This document shows, piece by piece, positions 34,867-45,949 of a stretch of 64,000 bases of DNA (its first letter is position 1; each line of letters begins with the position of its first letter). The notes under the pieces were generated by a model, which searched no databases, had not been told where the DNA came from, and worked only from the letters and a program-made list of their open reading frames with translations. Where the stretch lies: contig CAKMRJ010005523.1 in assembly GCA_928212115.1 (NCBI GenBank), positions 109,888,733 to 109,952,732 on the forward strand, in the 5' to 3' direction. This DNA comes from Lactuca virosa. Lineage: Eukaryota; Streptophyta; Magnoliopsida; Asterales; Asteraceae. The position numbers and the translations under genes were made by a program.

Positions 34867-36355
34867 GTAGTTTTTCTGTTATATGATGCAAAAGTTAAGT
34901 TTTCAAAGCTGGAAAATTAAGATTTTCGTTTCTGAACCAGGCTCACGACGTGAGCACAGTGCTCACGACGTGAGCTCAGATCTGACAACAGATTTCAAAA
35001 TTTTTGCCCTAATTTGATTTAGATAATTACCATAAATTGTTTTTCCAAATTAAAATCAGATTTTTCTGTTATGGTAATTGATATCCTAATCAAATTAATG
35101 GATAATTGTCAAATCTAAGATAATTACTTGTTTTATATGATAACGATTAATTATTTGTATTTTTGATTTGAATTATCTTGTCTTGAAAGTAAGATTAGGT
35201 CAAATTATGTAATAAATATTACTTATATGACATTTAATTATTTTTTTTTTAAATTTGATCTAAAAGATATTTTGAAAAGTTTCAAAATTTACCCTCAAGT
35301 TTTGGAATTTGAAATTTAATTAAAAGTTTTAATTTTGAAATATTAAATTCTAAAACCCTAGTATTTTTAATAGTTCAAATCACCCTTATGGTTTTATTAA
35401 ATTAATTAAGTGTTTAATTAAAAGAGAAAATTAATTAATCCATAATAATATGGTTTGAGATTAATCAAATTAAAAGCCTAATTTATTAATAGATTAAACC
35501 ACCTGGTATTTTAAATGTGTAAAATACACCCTCATACTATATAAAATTAAAAGTCTAATATATTATATATGTATAAGTAAAAGTCAGTCTTACCGTTAGT
35601 AGGCCTTATTCACGAAGCTGGTCTATAAGGGGTGTTTAAGGAAGCGGCCTGTAAAATGACCGTCATTGGGTATCCACTCTTACCCACCGCACCTTTGACT
35701 AGTGGAGGGTCGTTAGCCGAACGGGTAGGATAGGACACAACTTTCCATTATAAGTATAATGAAATACGAAGTAACTAAACACTTTTATAAAAAATTCCCA
35801 AATCTTAGTTACTTTAGGAAAAATGTGAATTTGGTGCTAATCCATGAAATTGCACATTGTACCTTGTTGGTCGTTAGTGGAGCGTATGTGGTTAACCGAC
35901 ACACTAATCTGAGACTAATGAAGGATGGAAATGGGTAGCTCGTAGATTATCATAGATCAATGGAGCGTGTGTGGTTAACCGACACATTGATTAGGTGATA
36001 AACGTCTTCGAGAGTACCAAGCTAATTTGCATGGTTATTCACACCTTGTTTGTGATCCTCGGAATCCCAGTCACAAACTTGAAGGGTATAATTGAGATTA
36101 AACATGCCATTGAAAAGTTCAATGAGTCTCAAAAGATCTAGGAATTTCAATTCATTTAAAACCTAATATTCTTTTTCGTTTTTCATGGTGGAAATTGGTA
36201 AATCGTAATTTGCCTACCTTCAAATGTTCTGCAACTGGATTACGGCATCCCTCTTCCGAGTTGTAGAGTATTGTGTTGGATCCTAGCCTTGATATTTCAT
36301 TTGGGTGTTATATCAAGGACTCTTATATACTAACTTGAATTTCTCCCTTTTGTAG
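34867..36355 (+). other. Leader of copia C with paired palindromes and a duplicated hairpin
   Basis: Non-coding, about 1.5 kb, alignable with the leader of I. Right after the PBS are two copies of GCTCACGACGTGAGC (34941, 34961). Later come GGAGGGTCGTTAGCCGAACG (about 35704) and two copies of a motif TGGAGCGTRTGTGGTTAACC followed by GACACA (about 35878-35902 and 35961-35987). The leader ends TTTTGTAG directly before the gag ATG, which resembles a splice acceptor. Confidence 0.72.
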
Positions 36356-36812
36356 ATGTCAAAATCTAACAACTATGGTCTTCCTGAATCCATTGGAAAA
36401 AGCTTTCCACACGAAGATGATGTTCCACGATTAGATCGTGGAAATGGAAATCATGCTTCACTTCCTCCACCTCCTCTAATAATTCTCCTTGACCCACGTG
36501 TTTGAAGACTTGAAAAGTTCAAGGTCACTCAAGCCCTTTTGGCAAGCAAACACAAAAATGGAAAGTCTATATGTGCTCACGTCCTAGGGAGGAAGTTGCA
36601 CATTGACAAGTTGGGAATGTTGGGTGTCGAAATCTCAAGGAAGTTGGCTGTTGACTTGGTTCTTCAATCACTTCCTAAGTCGTATAGTGAGTTCATTGAT
36701 GATTACTATATGAAAGACCACGACGTGACCCTCATTGATCTTACCTATTTGCTTATTGCTGCTGAATCAGCAATGATTTGGCGCACTGATAAAGCAAATT
36801 TGACTGGTGGAT
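36356..36812 (+). pseudogene. Gag of copia C, N-terminal part, interrupted
   Basis: From ATG 36356 (MSKSNNYG...) the frame meets TGA at 36503-36505. It then continues in phase with a gag-like helix-rich segment (VLGRKLHIDKLGMLGVEISRK, LAVDLVLQSLPKSYSEF, LLIAAESAM). The central gag region found in I is missing between these parts. At 36812 gypsy D interrupts the gene. The remainder resumes at 45695. The reading past 36812 runs into the LTR of D. Confidence 0.82.
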
Positions 36813-38790
36813 TGAAAGACCCTAAATTTCATACTAAAGACATTATTATCATTCCAAGTTACTCCGAAACATGCTACATGCATATTCATAAAACAATATT
36901 TTACATTGATAGTTTATTTACATAGACTGGATACAAACCGACTATTAAAATTTTTATAAATTTTTATATATTACATATTTTCCCAGGAATACATTACAAA
37001 AGTTATAATATTATCTATTCTACATCTTCTACCAGTACAAAACTATATTTGTTGCTTATCACCTGTAATAGTTTAAACATTGAGAGGGATAAGCGGGTGA
37101 CGCTTAGTGAGTTCAATAACAGTTAAAATATAACATTATGCCATATACATATCAATATGACAGAAGCAAAGAGGGACAAGGAATAAGAAAGGCAAATGAG
37201 TATCATATGATAGGCTTTCCATATCAACGAATAATCAGATTCAAAGATTTGTAATCAATGAGACATAACAACTTCAATCCTTGATATACATCAATAAGAA
37301 TTCAACCCAAGTGGCGCAGAAAATATAATTTCAGAATATCATTTTGCTAGAATACACAGGCTTTCAGCCCTATCTTAGCATTCTGCTAATGCTAAAGTGA
37401 TGATTATGTCATACACTTCATGGCCAAATGCTACATACTAGTACCCAAGTGATGTTTATGTCATACACTTCGTGGTCAAAGGTATAACTCATTATCATAA
37501 TAACATGGGAAAAGCACATTGAACATATAACACATAACATAAAGTTGTCCTTATATTGAACTCACCGTGAAATAACCGGGAATTAAATGATAATTTGGGA
37601 AGCACTTCGGCTCTAAATATGACTTTCTGTGATGAAACCGGGAATTTTAGTTGAAAACCGGCCTTACTCGGGCAGAGTTTCGGCTAGAAAATATGATTTT
37701 CTCGGGAACTTCGGAGTGTCGGGACTTGCTTCGGGTGTCGGGGATGATACCGGGGCTTCGGGGGGTTAAAAGTGGCTAGAGAGGGTTTTTAGAGTGAAGG
37801 AGATTGAAAAATGACAACCAAAATACGGGCAGCCTCGCATCCCTTTTATAGTAGTCCGAAGCTGCTGACTACGCTGAGCGTAAGTCCTCGGTACGCTGGG
37901 CGTACTGCGAGGCGGTCCACTACGCGGGGAGTACCTGCGAGGTGTCGTCTGATCGGAACCCGAGCCTCGGACGTGTCAAGAGGTATGATACGTGTTTGCA
38001 TACAAGCTCAATTTTTGACGTTCTTTATATCCACGTCTAGGTGAGATTATACTCTACAACTTTCGTTTAGACTCCGTCGGCTAATTTTGACTTCATTTTT
38101 AATATTATATTTTTAACGGGCCGGGACAGGAAAAGTCCGTTAAAAATTCATAGACGAGACCTTCGATGTCCGTTTTCGTCTGTCTTTTTACCGTTGTACT
38201 TCAATTGACGAGACCTTCGATTCTCGTTTAGATTGCGTCGGCTAAAGATCACTCGATCTTTATTTCAAGTTTTTAGCTGTCTACTGCTATTCCGAAATTT
38301 AGAAAAATCATAACTTCCTCATACGAAGTCAGATTTGGACGTTCTTTTTATAAAAATTCTCGGTTTAACGAATACTATGACTTTCATTTAGATCATAAGG
38401 GCTAAAAAGTAGTTTATCGAAAACTCACTTTTTACGTCATACGACGTCGTGCCGGTTCTGTCGCGAAACTTCAAATAGTTATAACTTCTTCGTTATTACT
38501 TGGATTTCGATGATGTTTTCACCTAAATGTTTCTAACGAGATTCTTTACAACTTTCAATAATAAAATTTTACTTGTTTCAAATTTTATATTTTAGTTAAA
38601 TTTCAATATTTAACATTAGATTGGAATCTCATAAGACTTCCAATATTTTCCGAGTGATTCTAAACATAGTTTTACTTCATTTCTAGTAAAAACTATCTGT
38701 TAGAACTCAACGCTCAAAATCACATAATATTTCATACTATTATTCATTTTTAAAAGTTACAAAACACGATAACTGAACGTGTATGTTACA
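36813..38790 (-). repeat. 3' LTR of gypsy D
   Basis: 1,978 bp, TGAAAGACCC...ATGTTACA on the plus strand. Relative to the other LTR it lacks about 150 bp between two TTTGCATA words (joined near 37990), as expected from deletion between short direct repeats. It contains TACGCTGAGCGTA and TACGCTGGGCGTA palindromes (about 37869, 37892) and TACGCGGGGAGTA (37921). Confidence 0.92.
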
Positions 38791-38824
38791 AATACCTCCT
38801 CCTTTTGAACATTTCGTCCCGAAA

Positions 38825-41800
38825 TTACAATGATTTAAACAAATGGGGATATTTCGTTCTTATCTCATTCTTATTTTCCCAAGTATAATTTGGGCCTCGA
38901 TGGTGTTTCCACTTGACAAGCACCAACTCCACTTTTTTATTACGTAGATTAGTCGTTCTTTCGTTTACGATCTCTTCAGGTTCTTCTACATATGTTAACT
39001 TATTATCCAGTTTCACCTCGGATAATGGAACCGTTTCATCATATATGCTTAAACATTTACGCATATAACTCACATGAAATACATCATGTATACCTGCCAA
39101 ATCTTCAGGTAATTCTAAGCGGTATGCTTGTTTACCAATCCTATGGATGATTTTGAAAGGACCAACCAATCTAGGACTTAGTTTTCCTTTCTTCCCAAAT
39201 CGCATAATGCCTTTCCACGGGGATACCTCCAGCATTACGAAATCACCCACCTGGAATTCTATGGGTCGTCTCCTCATTTCTACATAGGACTTTTGTCGAT
39301 CCTGGGCTGCTTTCATTCTTTCTCGTACAATTTGAATCTTATCAGTGGTGTCTTGAATCATTTCAGGGCCTCCAAGGATTTTCTGTCCTATATCACACCA
39401 ACATAATGGAATACGACATTTCCGACCATATAATGCTTCATATGGTGGCATTTTGATTGAAGCGTGGTAACTGTTATTATATGAAAATTCAACAAGAGGT
39501 AAATACTTATCCCAGTTACCACCGACTCCAAGACGTATGCACGAAGCATATCTTCTACTGTTTGGATTTTTCTCTCCGTCTGACCATCTGTCTGGGGATG
39601 ATAAGTTGTGCTGAGAGCGATCCGAGATCCTAATTCATGTTGCATACTCACCCAGAAATGAGAGGTAAAGTGAGTATCACGATCAGAAATAATCTTTAGT
39701 GGCACGCCATGTCTCGCAATGATTTCATCTAAGTATACTTGTGCATATTTCTCCATAGGGGTTGTTTCACGCATGGCGAGAAAATGGGAGCTTTTAGTTA
39801 GGCGGTCGACAATTACCCAAATGCTATCATGCTGTCTAGCAGTCTTTGGCAATTTGGTAATAAAATCAATGGAAATCTCCTCCCATTTCTACATAGGGAC
39901 ATTAATACCTTCTGGACTACCATATGGATTTTGGTGTTCCGCTTTGACTTGTAAACATACTAAGCATTCCTACACGTATCTTCCAATGTCTCTCTTCAAT
40001 CCAGGCCACCAATAGTCAGCTCGTACATCATAGTACATTTTACTTGTACCAGGATGTATTGACAGCTTATACTTATGGGCTTCATCTAAAATCTTCTGTC
40101 TTAATCCACCAATCTTTGGAATCCATAGCCGATTCTTAAATACCTTCGTTCCTCGTGGATCATCAAGTAAAACATCAACATAACACACCATCCCTTCCTT
40201 CTTCACATTTTCTGGCTTTAAGGCCTCTACTTGCCATTTCTCTAGTTCATCAAGAATAGTGAACTTTACTGTAGTGTGAGTAATAACATAACACACACTA
40301 TTACGATAAACATTTCTGCTAATTGCATCGGCAACTACATTGGCCTTTCCAGGATGATACAGGATTTCACAGTCATAGTCCATGACTCGTTGTTGTCTCA
40401 TATTCAGAGTTTGCTGACTTGAGACTTTTATGGTCGGTAAACAATTGGTATTTGGTACCAAAAAGATAATGTCTCCAAAGTTTTAGAGCAAATACCACTG
40501 CAGCGAGTTCGAGGTCATGGGTGGGATAATTCTTTTCATACTCTTTCAGTTGTATTGAAGCATAGGCTATTACTTTACTACGCTGCATCAACACGCAACC
40601 TAGTCCCAATCTTGAAGCGTCGCTATTAACAGAAAAATCATTATCACCTTCTGGAAGTGATAAGATCGGAGCATGAGTCAAAAGATCTTTTAGAGTTGAG
40701 AAAGCTTTTTCTTGGGCTTCACCCCATTCGAACTTTGCTTCCTTTCGTGTAAGACTCGTGAGAGGTACAGCTATACGCGAAAAATCTTTAATGAATCTCC
40801 GGTAATATCCCGCGAGACCCAAGAAACTACGAATTTCAGAAGCACTACGAGGCGCTTCCCAATTCTGAATGGCTTCGATTTTGGTAGGATCTACGGATAT
40901 ACCGTCACTAGAAATCACATGGCCGAGAAATTGAACTTGGCGAAGCCAAAATTCACACTTCGAGAATTTAGCATATACTTTGTCCTTTCGAAGAAGTTCT
41001 AATATTTCACGAATATGAATAGCGTGATCAGATTCAGACTTGGAATAGATTAGAATATCATCAATGAATACGATGACAGATTATCGAGCGTTGGGCGGCA
41101 TACCCGATTCATCATATCCATGGATACGGCAGGAGCATTTGTCAAACCGAATGGCATGACAAGGAATTCATAATGCCCATATCGAGTACGAAAGGCGGTC
41201 TTCGGTACATCCCGCTCGTGTACTTTCAACTGATGATAGCCAGATCTCAAATCAATCTCCGAGAAATAGCTAACACCCTGAAGTTGATCAAATAAATCGT
41301 TAATGCGAGGTAGTGGGTACTTTTTCTTGATAGTCACCTTATTTAGCTCACGGTAATCAATACACATTCACATCGATCCGTACTTCTTCTTGACAAACAA
41401 CACTGGAGCACCCCAAGGTGAGGTACTCGGTCGAATAAAGCCTTTGTCAAGTAATTCCTGCAGTTGGGTCATCATTTCCTCCATCTCAGCTGGCGCAAGA
41501 CGATAGAGAGTCTTTGCAATCGAAGCAGCACCAAGCACAAGATCAATTCGGAATTTTACTTGCCTGTCCGGAGGAATTCCAGGCAAATCATCAGGGAAAA
41601 CATCAGGATATTCATTAACAACAGGAACGTCATTTACAGTTTTCTTCTCCTCTTTTGAGATATCAACGGTGTAGGCTAGATAGATAGAACACACATTCGA
41701 TATGAATTTACGAGCTTTTAGGAAAGAGATTATTTTTAAGATTCTTTGTTCACCGTAGACATAAATAGGATTCTCCCCTTCAACGGGAATACATATTATC

Positions 41801-41838
41801 TTTTCATAGCACAAGAGTTCTGCATGGTTCTTTGACAA
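38825..41838 (-). pseudogene. Gypsy D pol: RT, RNase H, integrase, chromodomain-like tail
   Basis: The RT start (41838-41368: KGFIRPSTSPWGAPVLFVKK) is broken by TGA at about 41368-41370, where relatives have Arg. It continues in phase to 41050 (CIDYRELNKVTIKKKYPLPRI, PFGLTNAPA). A one-base shift near 41085 precedes the FIDDI catalytic motif. RNase H follows (VNSDAS, TDHKSLK), with a shift near 40430. Then come HPGKANVVADA, an integrase zinc finger (HPGTSKMYYD), stops near 39968 and 39893, the DDE core (SIWVIVDRLTKSSHF, SDRDTHFTSHF, ERKIQTVEDMLRA), a shift near 39530, and the tail VKWKHHRGPNYTWE ending at 38825. It has at least three stops and three shifts and is inactive. Confidence 0.93.
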
Positions 41839-41988
41839 TCAATCCATGCTGAGAATAATATCAAAGTTGGGCAAGGAGATAGGAATCAGGTTAGCAAGAA
41901 AATTATAGCCTTCAATTTCTACGACACAATCCCTATAGATTTTATCAGCAAGTAATGATATACTTCCCGCAGTATCTACGTTAAATGG

Positions 41989-42336
41989 TTACGCGAGTGT
42001 ATAACAAGCAATTTGAAAGGAATGCGCAAATTCATGAGACACAAAAGAATCTGAGGCACCTGAATCAAATAAAATTTGAGCAGGTCTAGAGTTGAAAAGA
42101 AATGTACCCGTCACAACATTCGGGTCCCCGCGTGCCTCCTCTGTGGTAATCTGGAATGCACGGCCCTTAGCTTTTGGCACCTCCTCCTTTTTAGTTGGAG
42201 TACTCTTTGGTTGTTGAACAGGAGCTTGACTTCTCGCCGATTGTTGAACAAAAGCTTGACTCCCCGCCACCTGACTAGCATGAGTAGGACAGAAGCGCTT
42301 CCTGTGGCCAGTAATACCAAGCAAAACATGTAACAT
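41989..42336 (-). pseudogene. Gypsy D protease region
   Basis: An aspartic protease active-site triad occurs in LFDSGASDSFVSHEFA (usual DTGA/DSGA). It is preceded by a proline/glutamine-rich linker. The frame closes at about 41989 and differs from the gag frame, so the gag-protease join is broken. The stretch 41839-41988 links it to RT through further interruptions. Confidence 0.85.
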
Positions 42337-43375
42337 CCTTCATTGGGCAAACGGGCTTCTTGTGGCCTATTTCTCCACATCCAAAACAGACCACTGATCC
42401 TTTTTCTAGTCTGCATTCGCCCAGATGATTCTTTCCACAATTTCGACACGATGGCTATTGAAGAGAAAAAGATTGTGAACTACCGCGGCCACGAGAGGCA
42501 TTATGAGATTGCACTTGTTTACCGGAATCAGCGCGAATAGATTGGGCTGGTGGAATAGAGGAAATAGGAACAGTTCGATCAACATATGGATGCTTCAGAA
42601 CAGAAAAAGTGGCACCACGTATCTCTAAGTCATGCTCACGCTTTCGAGCATACTCAATAGCTTTGTCAAAGGACAGAACATCTCGATTGGCTACAATATA
42701 GTGGATTTCATGCCGTAGTCCCTCCATGAATAACTGAATTTTCTCGTCTTCAGTTGGAATATACTTTGTAGCAAACCGTGCTTTTTGATTGAATTGAGTT
42801 TCATATTCATTCACGGTCATTCCTCCTTGCTTAAGTTCAAGGAATTCTTTCTCCAATCTTCTCCTCATATCTAGAGGACAATACTTTTCTAGTAAGCGAG
42901 TTTTGAACATTCCCCAAGATAAATTCTCCTGATCATACTCTTTAAGAGCTTTAAATGTTGCTTCCCACCAGACCAGGGCTTCTCTGGTGAACATTGCGGA
43001 GGCATAATTAACTTTGTCTTCATTTATCACATGAGAGATACATAATACTTTTTCCGTGTTCTGGATCCAGGTAAGAACAACAATAGGATTAAGGGCACCT
43101 GAAAACTCCGTAGCACCACTACTCTTGAAATATTTGAACGAAGGACGCTTCACCTCCCCTTTTGAATATTCTCCAGTGGCTTTATCTTTGCCTTTATCAT
43201 TATTCTTCTTGTGTTCTTCGAGATTCTGCCGAATAATACCAGTAAGTTTACCCAAAAGTCGCTCCTCACGAGGGGATACTGGAGTATTTACTTCACCGGG
43301 TTTAGGATCTCCACCCACTTCTGGTGTATGGCTACCTTCCTGTTCAGCCATTCTTCTGAAATTTTGGAGCAACAT
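42111..43375 (-). pseudogene. Gypsy D gag with zinc knuckle, frameshifted
   Basis: The nucleocapsid-type gag precursor, 306 residues in one frame (43375-42455), shows the retrotransposon gag domain (FKYFKSSGATEFSGALNPI, WWEATFKAL, FLELKQGGMTVNEYETQFNQ). The natural start is probably the second Met (MAEQEGSHTPE). After a shift near 42455 the C-terminal zinc knuckle region continues to about 42330 (a CFGCGEIGHKKPVC-like knuckle is readable in an overlapping frame). Retrotransposon gag packages element RNA into virus-like particles. Confidence 0.9.
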
Positions 43376-43528
43376 AGTATTTAGAATATTAGGATTTATT
43401 ATTACCTAATACTTAAATCTTTCCTATAGTTTGTATCCATATATTCCTAATGAATCCGTTCATATATTGAACTTCCAACAGTTTAAGTCTAAATACCAAT
43501 CCGTGATATTTAGTTCATATAAACTATT

Positions 43529-43540
43529 GCTCTGATACCA
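43529..43540 (-). other. Primer binding site of gypsy D
   Basis: On the minus strand TGGTATCAGAGC, an exact initiator Met-tRNA site, lies four bases inside the 5' LTR end. Confidence 0.9.
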
Positions 43541-43544
43541 TGAT

Positions 43545-45689
43545 TGAAAGACCCTAACTTTCATACTAAAGACATTATTATCATTCCAAGTTACTCCAAA
43601 ACATGCTACATCATTCAAAGTTACTCAAAAACATGCTACATGCATATTCATAAAAAAATATTTTACATTGATAGTTTATTTACATAGACTGGATACAAAC
43701 CGACTATTAAGATTTTTACAAAGTTTTATATATTACATATTTTCCCAGGAATACATTACAAAAGCTATAATATTATCTATTCTACATCTTCTACCAGTAC
43801 AAAACTATACTGGATGCTTATCACCTGCAATAGTTTAAACATTGAGAGGGATAAGCGGGTGACTCTTACTGAGTTCAATAACAGTTACAATATAAGATTA
43901 TGCCATATACATATCAATATGACAGAAGTAAAGAGGGACAAGGAATAAGAAAGGCAAATGAGTATCATATGACAGGCTTTCCATATCAACGAATAATCAG
44001 ATTCAAAGATTTGTAATCAATGAGACCTAACAACTTCAATACTTGATATACATCAATAAGACTTCAGCCCATGTGGCGCAGAAAATATAATTTCATAATA
44101 TCATTTTGCTAGAATACACAGGCTTTCAGCCCTATCTTAGCATTCTGCTAATGCCAAAGTGATGCTTATGTCATACACTTCATGGCCAAAGGCTACATAC
44201 CAGTACCCAAGTGATGCTTATTTCATACACTTCGTGGTCAAAGGTATAGCTCATTATCATAATAACATGGGAAAAGGACATCGAACATATAACACATAAC
44301 ATAAAATTGTCCCTATATTGAACTCACCGTGAAATAACCGGGAATTAAATGATAATTTGGGCAACACTTGGGCTCTTAATATGACTTTCTGTGATGAAAC
44401 CGGGAATTTTAGTTGAAAACCGGCCTTACTCGGGCAGAGTTTCGGCTAGAAAATATGATTTCTCATGAACTTCGGAGTGTCGGGACTTGCTTCGGGTGTC
44501 GGGGATGATACCGGGGCTTCGGGGGGTTAAAAGTGGATAGAGAGGGTTTTTAGAGTGAAGGATATTGAAAAATGGCAACCAAAATACGGGCAGCCTCGCA
44601 TCCCTTTTATAGTAGTCCGAAGCCGCTGACTACGTTGGGCGTAAGTCCTCGGTAGGCGTACTGCGAGGCGGTGCACTACGCGGGGCGTACCTACGAGGTG
44701 TCGTCTGATCGGAACCCGAGCCTCGGACGTGTCAAGAGGTATGATACGTGTTTGCATGCAAAGAAGAGGGGGATGTGGCTGGCTCCGAGTTGCATACAGG
44801 AGATGTACGCTGGGCGTACGAAGCGAAGTACGCTGGGCGTACCTCCTCGGATAAGTCTCGAATTTTTATTTATTTTTATTTAAAAACTTCAAAAATTCAT
44901 ATCTTTTGCATACGAGCTCCATTTTTGACGTTATTTATATCCACGCGTTGGTGAGATTATACTCTACAACTTTCGTTTAGACTCCGTCGGCTAATTTTGG
45001 CTTCATCTTTAATATTATATTTTTAATGGGCCGGGACAGGAAAAGTCCGTTAAAAATTCATAACTTCTTCATTCGATGTTCGTTTTCATCTGTATTTTTA
45101 CCGTGGTACTTCAATTGACGAGACCTTCGATTCTCGTTTAGGTTGCGTCGGCTAAAGATCACTCGATCTTTATTTCGAGTTTTTAGCTGTCTACTACTAT
45201 TCCGAAATTTAGAAAAATCATAACTTCCTTATACGAAGTCAGATTTGGACGTTCTTTTTATGAAAATTCTTGGTTTAACGAATACTACGACTTTCATTTA
45301 GATCATAAGGGCTAAAAAGTAGTTTATCGAAAACTCACTTTTTACGTCATACGGCGTCGTGCCGGTTCTGTCGCGAAACTTCAAATAGTCATAACTTCTT
45401 CGTTATAACTCAGATTTCGATGAGGTTTTCGCCTAAATGTTTTTAACGAGATTCTTTACAACTTTGAAAAATAAAATTTTACTTATTTCAAATTTTATAT
45501 TTTCGTTAAATTTCAATATTTAACATTAGATTGGAATCTCATAAGATTTCCAATATTTTCCGTGTGATTCTAAGCATAGTTTTACTTCATTTCTAGCAAA
45601 ACTATCTGTTAGAACTCAACGCTCAAAATCACATAATATTATTCATTTTTAAAAGTTACAAAACACGATAACTGAACGTGTATGTTACA
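43545..45689 (-). repeat. 5' LTR of gypsy D
   Basis: 2,145 bp. It is longer than the other copy because it keeps the segment at about 44757-44915, which holds extra TACGCTGGGCGTA palindromes (about 44807, 44830). It also has an extra 30-bp tandem unit (43582-43611 and 43612-43641, CATTC.AAGTTACTC.AAAACATGC). Scattered substitutions separate the two LTRs. Confidence 0.92.
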
Positions 45690-45938
45690 TGGATCAACCT
45701 CCCAAACTTCCATGGACATAGGCAATGGTAACGATAGTCCAGAAAGGATTTCTTATCGTAAGGGAAAGAAATCTGCTATGGTTAAAAAGTTCGACCATAA
45801 GAGAAAGGCAAATTCTGAGATTGTCCCTTGTGTCATTCCCAAAGAGTCTGTGTGTTTCTACTACCAAGAGAAGGGGCATTGGTTACGAAGCTTCCCTAAC
45901 TACCTAAGAGATCTAAGAGATGGGAGTGTCAAGATGTA
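45690..45938 (+). pseudogene. Gag of copia C, C-terminal part with degraded zinc knuckle
   Basis: Beyond the target duplication TGGAT the gag frame resumes (STSQTSMDIGNGN...). It reaches a nucleocapsid knuckle, CFYYQEKGHWLRSFPNYL. Comparison with CFYCQNKGHWKRNCPKYL in element I shows that two of the three zinc-binding cysteines are lost (to Tyr and Phe), with only the first Cys and the His left. The stop is TAA at 45936-45938. Confidence 0.85.
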
Positions 45939-45949
45939 AGACTCTCCTT

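Larger units (their letters stand above)
36813..45689 (-). mobile_element. Full-length Ty3/gypsy element D, inserted in gag of copia C
   Basis: LTRs lie at 36813-38790 and 43545-45689, with TGGAT duplicated outside (36808-36812; 45690-45694). The 8.9-kb element reads on the minus strand: 5' LTR at the right, PBS (complement of GCTCTGATACCA at 43529-43540), gag, protease, RT, RNase H, integrase, purine tract (complement of CTCCTCCTTTT, about 38796-38806), 3' LTR at the left. Its protein order is that of Ty3/gypsy, and the C-terminal chromodomain-like tail suggests a Tekay/Del chromovirus. Confidence 0.95.
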
